From assembly GCF_032118995.1 (NCBI RefSeq), contig NC_092650.1:2232001-2296000 (forward strand): a stretch of DNA of 64,000 nt, read 5' to 3'. Below, piece by piece: positions 47,800 through 58,300 of this stretch. Under the pieces are notes generated by a model. That model made no database searches. It was not told the DNA's origin and saw only the letters and a list, made by a program, of their open reading frames with translations. Each line of letters begins with the position of its first letter. Position 1 is the first letter of the stretch. This DNA is from Asterias amurensis. Lineage: Eukaryota > Echinodermata > Asteroidea > Forcipulatida > Asteriidae. The translations under genes and the position numbers were made by a program.

Positions 47800-48627
47800 C
47801 CATTCTTATAAGTGCATCACTGTGAGGTCCTTATGCGCTAAAAGGTAACATAGCCCCAATGGAAGTGAATGGTGATAATAATTTTAAGACTAAAGTACAG
47901 AGGGCATCAAACAATCAAAAGGTCACCAGGTTGGAATTCCCCGGGGGATAAACATAGCCCAATCAGAACTGAAGGGTGCTATTTTTATCATAACTTATAA
48001 CTTTTGGTAAAACTGGCCCTTGTGATTGTCAATAGGCCTAATTAATGCGCAGACTAAATGAGCCACTCAATGTAGCCTAGCTTTTAAAACCACAATAACA
48101 ATTTCTGCCCAATCATTTTCTCAGACAGAACTAACAAAATTGAGGCGGCACTGCGGCAGGTTAAAAATGCTAGACTTCAAACAAAAACGATAACAAAAAC
48201 GTTACCCCTCCATACAGTCTTTTGCATGCTCAGTTGTTGCGGCTTGCTTTTGTTGTTCTATATTATTCCCTTGTCTAGAATCTTGTAATGTTGTGGGGAC
48301 ACAGTTTACAATGAAACATTGACTCATTCAACCAAAACAGCAGGTGCACTGTCATTGAGACTTTTGTGTAGTTTTGTTTTGCTCAAACTTTTTTTGTTTT
48401 GGAGAGGGGGGGGGGGAGAGGAAGGCACAAGTAAATGAAGGTGTAGAACAACCAGAATAATTTTTGTTCACCTTTCCTTCTTGAATGTTATATTCCACTG
48501 GTTGATCAGGAACACCTGGAATCCGTCGTTTGAATTTCCGTTTACTTCCACTTCGACGCCAAAACAGAATCCAAAGTATTGCAACTCCTAACGCAGCTGT
48601 CAGTGCTGCTGATTGAGGGAATTCCAT
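36419..48627 (-). CDS. FAAH: Fatty-acid amide hydrolase-like enzyme (amidase signature family)
   Basis: It hydrolyses fatty-acid amides such as N-acylethanolamines at membranes. Exons in coding order are 48472-48627, 46349-46386, 45316-45525, 44913-45033, 43795-43887, 42739-42899, 42313-42398, 41637-41825, 40855-40979, 40626-40662, 39913-40061, 38141-38279, 37142-37226 and 36419-36611 (1782 nt, 593 aa). An N-terminal anchor (residues 9-24, then [13 protein letters not shown]) precedes the amidase core. The catalytic triad is visible: Lys201 in GVPVGIKDE, the cis-Ser in [13 protein letters not shown] (about 278), and nucleophile Ser302 in [34 protein letters not shown] and [11 protein letters not shown] follow. 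Length and motifs resemble Arabidopsis FAAH (607 aa) more than mammalian FAAH1. The symbol is therefore a family label, not a claim of orthology. Phases close throughout. Partial exon duplications lie downstream of exon 8. Confidence 0.92.
37660..37813 (+). repeat. SINE, GATGCAAATTT tail family
   Basis: B box GTTGTGGGTTTGAATCCCAC, then ACAGAGCTCGGGAGAGTACC and TTTTTATCCCCGATGCAAAT. It lies in intron 12 of the FAAH-like gene, directly after a CAATTTCATAAAGC-type element (37488-37640). Confidence 0.6.
38749..39137 (+). mobile_element. TTAA-family element, full length 389 bp
   Basis: It starts TTAAAGGCAGTGGACACTAT and ends AATAGTGTCCAATGCCTTTAA (one base shorter in the text here: the last TTAA is at 39134-39137). 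The terminal inverted repeats are about 28 bp, with TTAA at both ends. The centre has a second hairpin, GATTTCGAGACCTCAAGTTC against GAGGTCTCGAAATC. It is the reference copy for the family in this window and has no coding capacity. Confidence 0.9.
39631..39840 (+). repeat. SINE with 3' tRNA-like part, second long copy
   Basis: The body (GGTTGTATCATAATTTGGGT, then GCTACACGGCAGTTAACGGT) and the tRNA-like part (GGCTAGACAGCTCAGTTGGT ... ATTCTAGTCAATTCTTTG) match 1564-1775 over about 210 bp. The D-arm to anticodon part carries a small deletion, so this copy no longer folds properly. It is in intron 11 of the FAAH-like gene. Confidence 0.65.
40169..40546 (+). mobile_element. TTAA-family element, 378 bp
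   Basis: It starts TTAAAGGGCCCTGGACACC and ends AAAAGTGTCCAGTGCATTTAA less one base (final TTAA at 40543-40546). The central hairpin is largely replaced by AGGTTTCAGGCCCAAAG. It is in intron 10 of the FAAH-like gene. Confidence 0.85.
41308..41636 (-). repeat. Tandem copies of FAAH-like exon 8 3' end plus donor
   Basis: Downstream of exon 8 (donor at 41636) the last 80 or so coding bases plus about 45 bp of intron occur twice more. The copied donors are at 41481 and 41354, giving unit spacings of 155 and 127 bp. Both copies keep an open frame ([18 protein letters not shown], then VRDAAIA), a usable GTAAGT and a TCTAG just before the copied exon piece. They lack the first half of the exon, including the nucleophile Ser. 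They are probably non-functional duplicates. Confidence 0.85.
42072..42270 (+). repeat. SINE, GATGCAAAATAAACATCTAT tail family
   Basis: The tRNA-like head CTCCGTGGTCTAGTGGTAAG with B box GTTGTTGGTTCATACCCCAC, then AAAGTACCGAGTATACAGTG and GCATTCCTGATGCAAAATAA. It is the best-preserved head of this family here, in intron 7 of the FAAH-like gene. Confidence 0.65.
43950..44222. mobile_element. Related TTAA-type element, second subfamily
   Basis: It begins AAAGTCATTGGACACGGAAT and ends CAAAAGTGTCCGATGGCTTAA less one base. The ends are an inverted repeat like the 390 bp family, but the interior is different (CTGTAAACCCTGTAAGTTAT, ATTCTCGATATCGAGAAT). It directly precedes the TTAA element at 44249. 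Confidence 0.6.
44249..44627 (-). mobile_element. TTAA-family element, minus orientation
   Basis: It begins CTTGAGGGCACTGGACACG and ends AAAGGTGTCAAGTGCCTTAA. The interior contains TTGTGAGAAACGGCTTCCCG and GCATCTGAAAGC, as in other copies. It is in intron 4 of the FAAH-like gene. Confidence 0.75.
45610..46275. mobile_element. Nested cluster of CAATTTCATAAAGC-type elements with a 124 bp tandem duplication
   Basis: Several partial elements with GCTTAGCA/TGCTAAGC words lie end to end. Within them, 45774-45897 and 45898-46021 are two consecutive, nearly identical 124 bp units starting CTGTTGAGCAATATTTTGTG. It is in intron 2 of the FAAH-like gene. Confidence 0.7.
46507..46695. mobile_element. Half copy of the TTAA palindrome family
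   Basis: GACATGTTGCCCTGGATCGG, ACTGGTTGTTATGAATTACA and ATGGTCGGCCATTTTG follow the left arm of the palindrome at 23076-23465. The right arm is absent. Confidence 0.6.
47060..47257 (-). repeat. SINE, GATGCAAATTTAACATC tail family, minus
   Basis: Read in reverse it has B box GTTGTGGGTTCGAATCCCAC and tail TATTCTTTATCCCTGATGCA. It is in intron 1 of the FAAH-like gene. Confidence 0.65.
47718..47797. repeat. (AAT)n microsatellite, impure
   Basis: About 26 AAT triplets with a few AAC and AAAAT interruptions. A G run of twelve lies nearby at 47611-47622. Confidence 0.95.
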
Positions 48628-51092
48628 TGTGGTCCGTGGCTTGTCAGAGTTTATTGAATAAATTCAACTGCGGCAAAAAAAAAACGTACAAAATCAAAAT
48701 AATCAAAGTCAGGATACAACACAAAAATGCAGTCATGCAAAAATTAGTCTGTGTGTCCATTTGATTATGGTTTGATTATAGAAAAAATTTGATATATATA
48801 CAGATAGCCATTTCGAGGTATATGGCGGACGCTATAGGAGTTAACTATTTGGTTTGGGTGTCTACAGAAAAATTTACCCCATCCAAGTGTCATGAATGTG
48901 TCTACCATATCTCAAAATGGTTCAAAGGGGTTTTCTAGCCCTGGTGGGGAGTCGGTGCCGCTGCAATTGTTAAGCACTGGCTAGGCGTGAAACCTGGGCT
49001 AGGGGTACGTAACTGGGGCACTGTAATCCTTTTTTTCCCCAAAATTTGTCATTATCAGTTATTGTCATTATCAGCCGTACAACTGATAATGACAAATTTC
49101 GAAAGAAAGGAGTACAGCGCCCTGGTTACTGGGTCTAGGCTAGAGGCTTGCCAACTTTGTTTTAAGGAACATACAGAATTGGTTTTTGCTCACAAAACAG
49201 TTGCTAGCAGTGTTTACAAGCACTTTATGTAATCCACCATATACATAAACTGACAAACCTGTAAAATTTGAGATCGATCGGCCATCTGGGTCACGAGAGA
49301 ATAGTGAAAAACCGATTACAAATTTTGCATTGCATCGATGCCAAAATAGAAATGAATAAAACGCTCACTGAGCGATAAAACTCCAAACGCGAAGTTAGAT
49401 TAATTATTTCTCATCAAATATGACATTTCAGACAGAAATATTTCAAGGGATGTTTTCAACTATCATCATCATTAGACCGTGTAAGTTTTATGTAAATCTG
49501 TGATCTTCACGATTTTTGTTTCTCACCAATTCTGTAACGTTCCTTTAGAATCAGTGAAACAAACAATCAAAACAAGAACCCCCCCCTTACTTTCACCAAA
49601 TAGCAAGTGACATTAGATCCTGCTCGACATCAGGCGTGTACTTTTGTCAGTACAAAAATTCAAATAGTGCCAGCTTTATTAATGTAAAGTTAGTGACCTG
49701 CAATAGCATTTATGATCATTTATCTATGATGACTTTGATCAAGCTTTAGTGCAAACATCCCTGTTTGTTTGATGGATGATCTTCACATCAAGGGAACTCG
49801 GCAAACTCCCACAAGGGGATTATACACTGATGACCTGCCTCGTTGCAAGAAGAGGAAAGATAGTAGTAGCTATTTTTTTCACAAGAAAAAAAGTTGAATA
49901 CACTGTTTAAAAATGTCAAAAATCATACATAAAATCAGGAGATAACAGGAAATTGTCGGTATACCTGCCATCACTTTTCCATTCCTTATGAAATAAAATT
50001 GCATTTAATTTTACTCATAAAAAATAAATGAAAAAATATTATAAAAAAGAAGTTAACTGAAAAAGTGTTGGCAGGACAATGGCAATTTGGTTCCCATTCT
50101 AACTAAATAATAAGAAGACATAAGTAGTAAAGTTAAAGAACAATTAAATAAAGACTTCAGAAGTTCAGGGTGGTAGAAAAAAAAGAAAGAATTGAAAACA
50201 AAACCATTTACCATACCATGCAATGATTTAGGAAAAATATTGAACAAAAAAAGGCTACTTTACTTTTTACAGTTCTTGCTGGCGAGAAGTAGAGTAGAGC
50301 ACTAGACCGACAGGACCAACGTACAGCATACAACTCATTTGGCGCGGATGAACAACGGCTATTTTGGTGAAATGGGATTTCCCAGTCCCTGCAATGCATG
50401 CCACCGACCGGTGTCATAATAGTGTCCGCTCATTGGCAATAGCATTAGGTCTGCCCGCACCTCATCTGATAAAACTGATCAAAGGTTGAACCTCATCGCT
50501 GCTCCATAGTTGAACAAAAAACTAAAAACAGAACACACACGCTTACTACACACCTGCCCACACGACTCATACAATGAATTTGAAGTAAACCTTGACAATA
50601 GCTTGTTATTTATCGAAACTGAAAATGAAAGAACCATTTTGAAGCTGCAGCAATAATTATAAATTTTAACTGGCTCAATGATCGAGTTCCCTCGCTGGCC
50701 TGGAGCTCTCTACTAAACTAACAGAAAGTGTTATAACTTCAGTAACTCAACTGTCTTGGTTATGTATTTCGTTGGTTGAATTTCGGTGTTTTGAGTTTTC
50801 AGACATAAAAAGGTGAGTTGAAATGAGATCCAACACAACATCAAAAGGTACTTGACTTTGACCTTCAGATTCAGGCTGTTTGTTAAAATGTAAACAACAT
50901 CGCAAGGATGGTGGAGCTGGCTCTCCTGTTATTTTTCTCCATGATCCATTATTACCACATGAGGGCGCGCTTTCGTAGAAGAGGACGTGTTGTTTTTGGA
51001 GACAAAACATATATAACTGCGCTGTTGGTGTAACATCAGCCACAATAAAGTCATCATTTTGTCGGCTTTGTTGTTAATTTTAAGCTCTTAAA
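48628..51092. promoter_or_regulatory. Divergent upstream region of the FAAH-like gene and CFDP1
   Basis: This is the 2.5 kb between two head-to-head start codons. It contains a weak AGACCCAGTAACTGG-type palindrome (48996-49137), a TTAA-related element (49236-49553), a decayed GTTTCCGTAT-type element (49930-50080) and otherwise unique AT-rich DNA. No exon is recognised. Promoter function is inferred from position. Confidence 0.4.
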
Positions 51093-53816
51093 ATGTTGTG
51101 TGATCCTGATGAGGAGTACAGCTCCGACGAGGACGAAGATTATGTGCCGTCAGGTAAGCTGATCGCCGGTTGAATGGTGTTTTATTGATGGTGAATTAAC
51201 GATATAGCCATGCTAGCTAGCAGAACACAGGTCATTTTGTCATGCACGTTGTGGTTAAATTCAGAACACCGTCCGTACGTCCCGTAAAGCCCGGTTGGAA
51301 AAGTTTCCGTATGGCGCCACGGTCCGGCGCCACCACTTTTTCATTCGAAATAAAATAATATAGTATCTAATTTACCTGAATGATATATCCCTTTTTGTAA
51401 AAATGAGTGAAAAAGTGGTGGCGCCATACGGAAAGTTATCCGACGTGAATTTGACGTAACAACTCTGTTTTCGCAGCGATGTTCGCAAGAGAGTTGAGCA
51501 CAACTCAACCCCTTCGAATTATTTGTATTCGTTGTGAATCACTGAATGCATGTGTGACGTCAACATTCGTATTGTATTTTCGCATTCGCAGCCAGGAAGT
51601 ATGAACCGGCCGGGCTTTTTAGTAACTATAGTTTTTTATTCACACCCCAAGGTCTAATAAAATGGCACCCGAGGGGGAAGTCAATGGTGCCATTTGCCCC
51701 CTGGGTGTACAAAACCGATGGACCCCAGTCACAGCAGCGTGTGTAACAATTGTTTTGTAGTAGTTGTACTGTACCTTACAATATTATTCCTCTCCTCAAA
51801 GTTCTATTGTCATCTTACTATTCTGTTCTATTGTTCTACTGTCACGTTATATTACCTACGGAGTATGCATAGTAGTATAGTTTAATAAACAGTTCAAATA
51901 AGAAACGATTCTTCACTGTTCCTTTGAACCCCCGGGTGTTTTCTACAAAGCTCTGGAAATCAACAAATTAACGCCCGGTGGGAACGATAAAGGGATTCAA
52001 GGTAACATACACTGGTAAACAAAACGCATCTACCATGGCTAAGGATGCGCGCTACGCATATAAAGTGTAGTGCCCATTCGAGAGCAAAGTTCACATACTC
52101 TATCTGATTTTATTTTTGCAGGTGAAGCAAGTGAAGGTGAATCTGAAGATCATGACGGAGATGAGGAAGAGGTCGAAGGTCAAAAGACATCAAAGGTCAA
52201 GAAAAAGAGTAAAACAAAACATGAGAAAGCTCAGGAATTAAAAAGGTAGGGATTTGGCTGAAGATCAATTTAGTTTGCTGAAATCTTACTTTTTGGTTAT
52301 TTGTATTTGTAGTTGTATGTATACCACAGTCAACTCCCATTATAACAAGGTTGCGGGGACTGGCCAAAGTACCTCTTTATAAGAGGAATGTTTTTATGAG
52401 AGGCGGCAAAACAAAGAAGCACAAAGCAGAAATGAGATTTGGGACTTCAGAATGTACTCTTTATTTAAGCAGAAACTCTTTCTAGCAAAACCATTGTTGT
52501 GTGAGGATGTGATGAGATTCGGGACTTAGGAATGTACTATTCATAAGCAGCAACTCTTTTGTTCACAGGGCTCTTTAAAATGAGAAAATTGAAAATGAAA
52601 AACAAGCTTTTTAAATGAGCTACTTGTAGTGTAAAGATGAGCTTTTGGAGTTTTCCATTTCTATGTTAATGTGTCTTATCTCCATAATTTTCCTTCTTAA
52701 AAAAAATAGAAAAAGAGGTATCCAACTTCCAGAGGATGATATTCCCGCAGAGCCTTCCCAAGAAAATGAAGATCAAGACATGAAATCTGTCTTCAAGATG
52801 GAAGAGATAAAAGCGGCCGAGATGAAGAAAGAAGAGAAGGAGAAACAGAAAGCCGATGATCTTTGGAGCAGTTTCATGAAGGATGTCGGTGCAAAACCCA
52901 AACCCAAGCCACTTCCATCATCAGCTGGATCGGTATCAGTTGCTGGTACTGTCTCAAACAAGGTAATTCTTCACAGGATAAATTTATTTTGTATTTTTTA
53001 GCGTCAAGAGGTACACTGACAGGGATGAGAAATTTCAGACTTTTATCAAAATACAGTCTTTTTAAAGGCCGTGGACACTATTGGTAATTACCCAAAATAA
53101 TTATTTAGCATAAAACCTTACTTGGTAACGAGTAATGGGGAGGGTTGACAGTATAAAACATTGTGAGAAACGGCTTCCTCTGAAGTGGAGTAGTTTTCAA
53201 GAAAGAAGTAATTTGCCACGAATTTGATTTCGAGACCTCAGATTTAGAATTTGAGGTCTCAAAATCAAGCATCTGAAAGCATATGCATATATTGAGATAC
53301 TCCAAGTGAGAAGACTGGTCTTTGACAATTACCAATAGTGTCCAGTGTCTTTAAGTGGTACATTGACAGGGATGAGACTTTGTTCAGACTTTTATCTGAA
53401 TTCAAACTTTTTAAGTCAGCCTGGTGAAGAAAATCAGCCATCATTTTTTCCACATAAAGAAATCCTTCACTTGGATCTACTAATCTAGTGCTGAGGACAC
53501 TGTTTCTAAAAGCTCTTTGAAATGTAAACCCCAGGGGTTTACCAAAAGGTGGAAATGCCATAATTTCAACTAACCTCGTAAAATTGGAATCCTAGTCTGT
53601 AATCTCAGACATTTTTTATCAGCAATGGCTCCTCACCCCTGATTGAAAAAAAAACCCCACTGATATAATGGAAAGTGGAATTCTGTATCTATTGTTATGA
53701 CAGGCATGTTCAGATTCCAGTAAGAAGGAGAGTAAACGAACCGAGGATGCAACGCCACCGACCAAGAAGACAGTCACTGTAACCAAGATCTTTGAGTTCG
53801 CTGGAGAAGAAGTCAA
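51093..53816 (+). CDS. CFDP1: CFDP1 (BCNT), N-terminal exons only
   Basis: This is a chromatin-associated acidic protein, counterpart of yeast Swc5 of the SWR1 remodeller. Exons are 51093-51153, 52122-52245, 52710-52962 and 53704-53816 (551 nt, 183 complete codons). It starts MLCDPDEEYSSDEDEDYVPS, like the human SEEDEDYVPSGG start. A long Glu/Lys region, the WSSFMKDVG motif (human WASFLNDVG) and TVTKIFEFAGEEVK (human KITKVFDFAGEEV) follow. The donor at 53817 is a good GTAAGT in phase 2. The conserved BCNT C-terminal domain is not found on the plus strand up to 64000. Its exons must lie further right, with GBA1 in antisense inside the intron, or they are lost. A short candidate last exon is listed separately. 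Confidence 0.88.
51297..51442. mobile_element. Palindromic element, AAGTTTCCGTATGGCGCC family
   Basis: GGAAAAGTTTCCGTATGGCG and CGCCATACGGAAAGTTATCC face each other, with inner arms GCCACCACTTTTTCATT and GTGAAAAAGTGGTGGC. The left arm has a small internal repeat (GGCGCCACGGTCCGGCGCC). It is in CFDP1 intron 1. Confidence 0.8.
53062..53354 (-). mobile_element. TTAA-family element with internal deletion
   Basis: It begins TTAAAGGCCGTGGACACTAT and ends CAATAGTGTCCAGTGTCTTT plus AA. The central GATTTCGAGACCTCAGATTT hairpin is present. Part of the 5' half (about 90 bp) is missing. It is in CFDP1 intron 3. Confidence 0.8.
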
Positions 53817-53944
53817 GTAAGTCACTCCTTTTTGTATCGTTTCACTAGATTCGTCTACTTTGCCATGTCTTACTTGTTTACACGAACCCTCTGGTTGGTT
53901 GAAAACATTAGGCAAAGATGCCATGGTATGCTGATATGTGTGTA

Positions 53945-54115
53945 TGTGTTCCGTTGGTCAGGTTGGCGTAGTTGTATCTTTCCTTGCTATCCACCTTTAG
54001 GACCCCAGTTCGAACCGCGCCGAGAGGCACTACGTGGATTTGGTTTTCATTCCCTACCTGACTGCATGGGTTTTCCCTTGAATAATTCTCTTGGGTTTCC
54101 TCAAACATCTTCAAC
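53945..54115 (+). repeat. SINE, GTGGATTTGGTTTTC tail family
   Basis: CGTTGGTCAGGTTGGCGTAG (head), CCCCAGTTCGAACCGCGCCG (B box) and CACTACGTGGATTTGGTTTT match the copy at 9413-9562. It lies directly after CFDP1 exon 4. Confidence 0.6.
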
Positions 54116-54347
54116 TGAAACTTCCTTCCTTGTATTCTCTCCAGACCGATCCATTAGGCACCCCCCTCTCCAAAGCCATTCTGCACAACTCTGCCGCGCT
54201 CGCCAAGCATACGCGCACGCATGTCAGACTTTATTTGTCAGACTTTTGGTTGCATAATGGGTTGTGATTGGTCAATACACATTAGGGCGGAGCTTAATGG
54301 ATCGGTCTATTGGTCCTTTGCTGGTTCATTAAGTTTGCTTATCAGAG

Positions 54348-54405
54348 GTATGAGATTAGTGAGCTGAATGCTTCTGGTGTTGCCACTGCTTCTGAGTGGT
54401 TATAA
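54348..54405 (+). CDS. Possible short last exon of CFDP1
   Basis: After TATCAGAG an open frame continues phase 2 from exon 4: K(AA+G) YEISELNASGVATASEWL, then TAA at 54403-54405. It aligns loosely with the human VTKEVDATSKEAKSFF that follows FAGEEV. If used, it would give a BCNT protein of about 202 residues without the C-terminal domain. A competing acceptor two bases earlier would run into a stop after seven codons. Transcript evidence is needed. Confidence 0.3.
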
Positions 54406-54628
54406 AAAGACAACAACAAAATATCACAAGAGATGATACAAAGTACACAATGCATTTATTCAAAAACATTGCTTACATGACATCATTATAATGCAAATGT
54501 ATCTAAAAAATCTAAAAAATCAGACATTTAAAATGTTTTTGAGTTGGTTAACTTGTACGTGTTAATCTCAGACTACACTGAATATTATGCTAATTGAGCT
54601 TTTGATTGTCAGCATATCTCTAAAAAGC

Positions 54629-54788
54629 CTTAATGCTCAGTCACACAGGCCCCGAAAACGATAACGATAAAAATGCACGCCCTCGATTGGTTGAGTGAGC
54701 GTGGGCGTATTCTGCGTGGAGCAATTCAACCAATCGCGAGCGTGCATTTTTATCGTTATCGTTATCGGGGCCTGTGTGACCGGGCCTT
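54629..54788. mobile_element. Palindromic element, GGCCCGGTCACACAGG family, best copy
   Basis: Arms CAGTCACACAGGCCCCGAAA ... TAACGATAAAAATGCACG and CGTGCATTTTTATCGTTATC ... GGCCTGTGTGACCGGGCC face each other, with a central AATTGCTCCACGCAGAATAC-type loop. It matches 16791-16977. Confidence 0.85.
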
Positions 54789-54956
54789 TACAACTACAGT
54801 TTCATCAGCTATTATCAAAAAAATACATCTATTTACTTATTTATTCATTCACATATTTTGTAAAGTTGCGTAAATCTATAATCGATCCGTCACTGTCAAA
54901 ATGTGGCAATGAGTAAGATGAACTTCAAGGTCACTGCACTAAATTTACATTAAGTT

Positions 54957-54962
54957 TTTATT
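54957..54962 (-). terminator. Poly(A) signal AATAAA on the minus strand, possible GBA1
   Basis: TTTATT on the plus strand (AATAAA on minus) is 411 bp beyond the GBA1 stop codon. Position is the only support. Confidence 0.35.
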
Positions 54963-55372
54963 CTAAATCTTTAGACATACCCAATAGTTACAAGTTGTAC
55001 AGGGGCTGTCAAGGTTAAAACAAAAGTATAAAACTGTCACCAAAAGATGTGTAAAACCAGACCCCTGCCAACGATAAAAATATAATAATACAATGTAAAA
55101 AGGTGGTTGTACTGAAACATGTAAGAATAACACAATAGAAATCATTAAAACACAAGCAAAACCAGACTTTTGAAAACAAAAAACTACACCCACAACAAAA
55201 CACCGAGCGCTAAGAGGAAGGGACAACAATAAGTTCCAGGTCTCAAAATTTCTGGAGAAATCATAATAGAAATAAAATTAAATATTTACTAGCACGTTCA
55301 TCAGTTCGTTGTAATAAGTTGAGGACAGCCCAAATCTGACTGATTTGACTGAATAGTAATCGTTGGGTGACT

Positions 55373-58300
55373 TTACCAAATGTAGGTTTGTATGGATCTT
55401 GCTGGTATATTTGCGTTTATATACGGGTAAAAGGTCCGGCTCAGATCACGTAGGGTTACCTTTAATGCAACATCTCGTCTGAAAGAAAATAATACAAAAG
55501 AAATTTAATTGAAATGGATATAAAAAAGACAAACAGTTAACCCTCGTTATAAGAGCAGTGTTATAAAGACGTTCTGCTTATAAAGTCCTGAATCTCACTT
55601 TAAAATAGCTTTCCTGTTATAAAGAGGTTCTGCTTAAAAGAGTACTTTCTGGAGTCCTGAATCTCATTTCTGCTTTGTGTTTCTTTGTAACAACATTCCT
55701 CTTATAAAGAGGTAATTTGGCCAGTCCCAGCGATCATGTTACATGTATTTTTAATAAGAGTTAAACGTAGGAAGAAACTTTTTCAAGGAATCTTCAAATG
55801 ATTCAATACTTGATTAGGAAAAGAGATTGTTGCTATTTAGATTTTCATCATGAAGTTTTTCATCATACAAGATCTTTTTTATAAAATTCAAATGAGGAAT
55901 ACTGGGCTTTGTTACTTACTTATTGAGTAGTATAGCCACTTTAGAGTTGTCAGGTAGCTTGAATGCTATACTGTATAATGGAGTATCGTCTCTTGATTGG
56001 AGGCCAATGCGAACAGAGCCAGGTGGTACGAACTTACTGCAGTACGAGAAAGGAGAAGTAATGTCTTCATGAATAATGGAAATGTCAATTGAAAATACTG
56101 CATCTGTCGTCAGGCTAGGAAAGTTCTGTTACTTTCACAAAGAGTTAAGATTGATCTTAACTCACTGTGTATCAATCTTAGGGCTTGCAGGTCTGTATGC
56201 TTCGTTTTTGAAAGGGCAAGGGCACCAAGGCATTTTCTCCTGGGTAAAGGGCATCCTATGATGATGAAATTGTAAACACTGGCACAAAGGCAAAGACCAG
56301 GGGGCATGGAGGTCGTTGCCTCTGTGAAGTACATGTATCAGGCCTGGGCTAGGTCGCTCATTTGGTAGAGCTCAGACACGTTAATCCAGAGGCTGTTGGT
56401 TCTAACCTTGCTGTATTGACCCCTTGCACGCGCGTCACACGGGCGACTGATGCCACTCTCACCATGTTGGTGGGCAGTTAGGTTGACGTGTATCAACGCC
56501 GCGTCGCCTAAAATGTGCACTTCACTGCTAACGCACAGCATAGAGTTGTGTATAAAAACTCACAGTGTAATTGCCCACGAGTATGGCGCATTCAAGATTT
56601 TTCTGATGATGAAGCAGGTGAAATGGGTCAATAGCAGGATTAGATAGTCAGTTAGTTCTACATGTAGTCCTTGGTTAACCCCAAATCAATCGTGTGATGT
56701 AACATACAAATCACTAAGGTGATATTTTGACAACTCAACCTCAAGATGAATCTTAGTGCTTTATGAAGTCGAGCCCATATGCTGATTTTTCAAATCTTAA
56801 AAATCATCTTCCAAAAATGTGTTTATACCTGAAGTGTCCCAAGTGATAAAACATGGGTTGTTTATAGAAGAGGTCTCTCTCAGCATCCACTATGATGGGA
56901 CTATCTACTTGATTATTGGCCCAGTTTGGTCCTCCATTCATGTCTAGAGCCAGGTTCCAATCCAACCAGCCCGTTACCCAGTGGTTCAGGTCCTGATGAG
57001 GGGGAAAAGAAAAGGATAAACAAATATACTGTTACACGCAGGCAACATATGCCATGTCCTTTGTTGCCCCTGGTCTTGGCCTCGGTGCCCCTTCAAAAGT
57101 GCCCTAATGACTTTTTAAAGTGTCATTTGCAAAATTAAAACGGCCTTGCTCTTTCAAAGTTGAAACTCCAGGCCTGGCAGAGTGTGGGTTCAAATCCTGG
57201 TCATGACGCTTGTACCCTTGAGCAAGGCATTAATGACATAATTGTTTCGTAAAAAGTTGGGAAGGTAAACATTGCATTCTACTCTACCAGCCAGGGTTCT
57301 GGTGGGTGACACCAATACCTACATCCTTGCGGACTGTGTAGGCAGGTAACCCTGTGCCCCTGGGGAAAGCTGATTTGGATCGATAGCCCAAATAAGTTAA
57401 GTGACCGTCAGGCAGATAATAATTGACTTCTGAAATACAATGGCAGACCATCATGAAAAACACTTTTACAAATTTTATCACAATACTAAATAACAATCTT
57501 AATAAATTTGTGAGATCGTAAAAATTTCACCTGTATGATATCATAGCTGTATCGTTCCCCTCGTTCCCACGCACCAAGTTTGACAGACTTTGTGAATAAC
57601 TGGTACCCTTCACACGCCTCGCTTGCAATGATGAATTTATCCGGGAATTCTTGGTGGGTTTTAGTCAGGATGTCATAAGTGTCGTCATTCTTACTCATGT
57701 ACCAATGGACGGCCATGCCGGACAGGTATTTAGCTGCTTCTTCATCTTGGTAAATCTGAAATAATTGTGATAAACACTTTTTATTAATCAAAGTCATTTT
57801 ATTTGTAGTTAGTGACAATTTTTCTACTCATACATTTAAGTTTGGTTTTCTTGGGCTAGATTTTACTGGGAGCTTTTATTAATCTTAAAATGTACATCAA
57901 TCTTAATGAATTGATTTGGGGTTAAACAAAGAAAATTGACTAGAGTGGGATTTGAACCAACAACCTTCATGCTGATGCTCTACCAATAGAAAAAGCAAAA
58001 CCTATTGCAAAATAAAAGCAAAGGTCAAGAAAAATGTTACAAATGAGCAGAGAGTTTGAGGGTAGATTCAACACTCACTCCTCTCATTTGACAAAGCCGT
58101 AAACCCCACAATAGCAACACCTTGTTTCCTCAATAGACCCCTTGCATAACGCAAAACGCTACACTGACGCGCACGTTTTCATGCACAAAGAACAGCTATG
58201 GTCCAACCATTTGCCTCCTTTGACCCCAGTGAGGGCACTTTTTGACCCCCATGGGGGCGTTTTTTAGGGTGTGACGTCACATGCATATATAAAGAGCAGC

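Noticed and set aside
50747-51043. 98-residue minus-strand frame just upstream of CFDP1
   Set aside because: No similarity recognised and no splice context. Probably promoter-region DNA.
53832-54257. 141-residue plus-strand frame after CFDP1 exon 4
   Set aside because: It is intron plus a SINE (53945-54115). It is not in the CFDP1 splice phase and shows no BCNT motif.
57000-57020. Hammerhead-ribozyme-like CTGATGAG followed by GAAA
   Set aside because: It is the acceptor side of a GBA1 exon. No stems or cleavage-site triplet in the right places.
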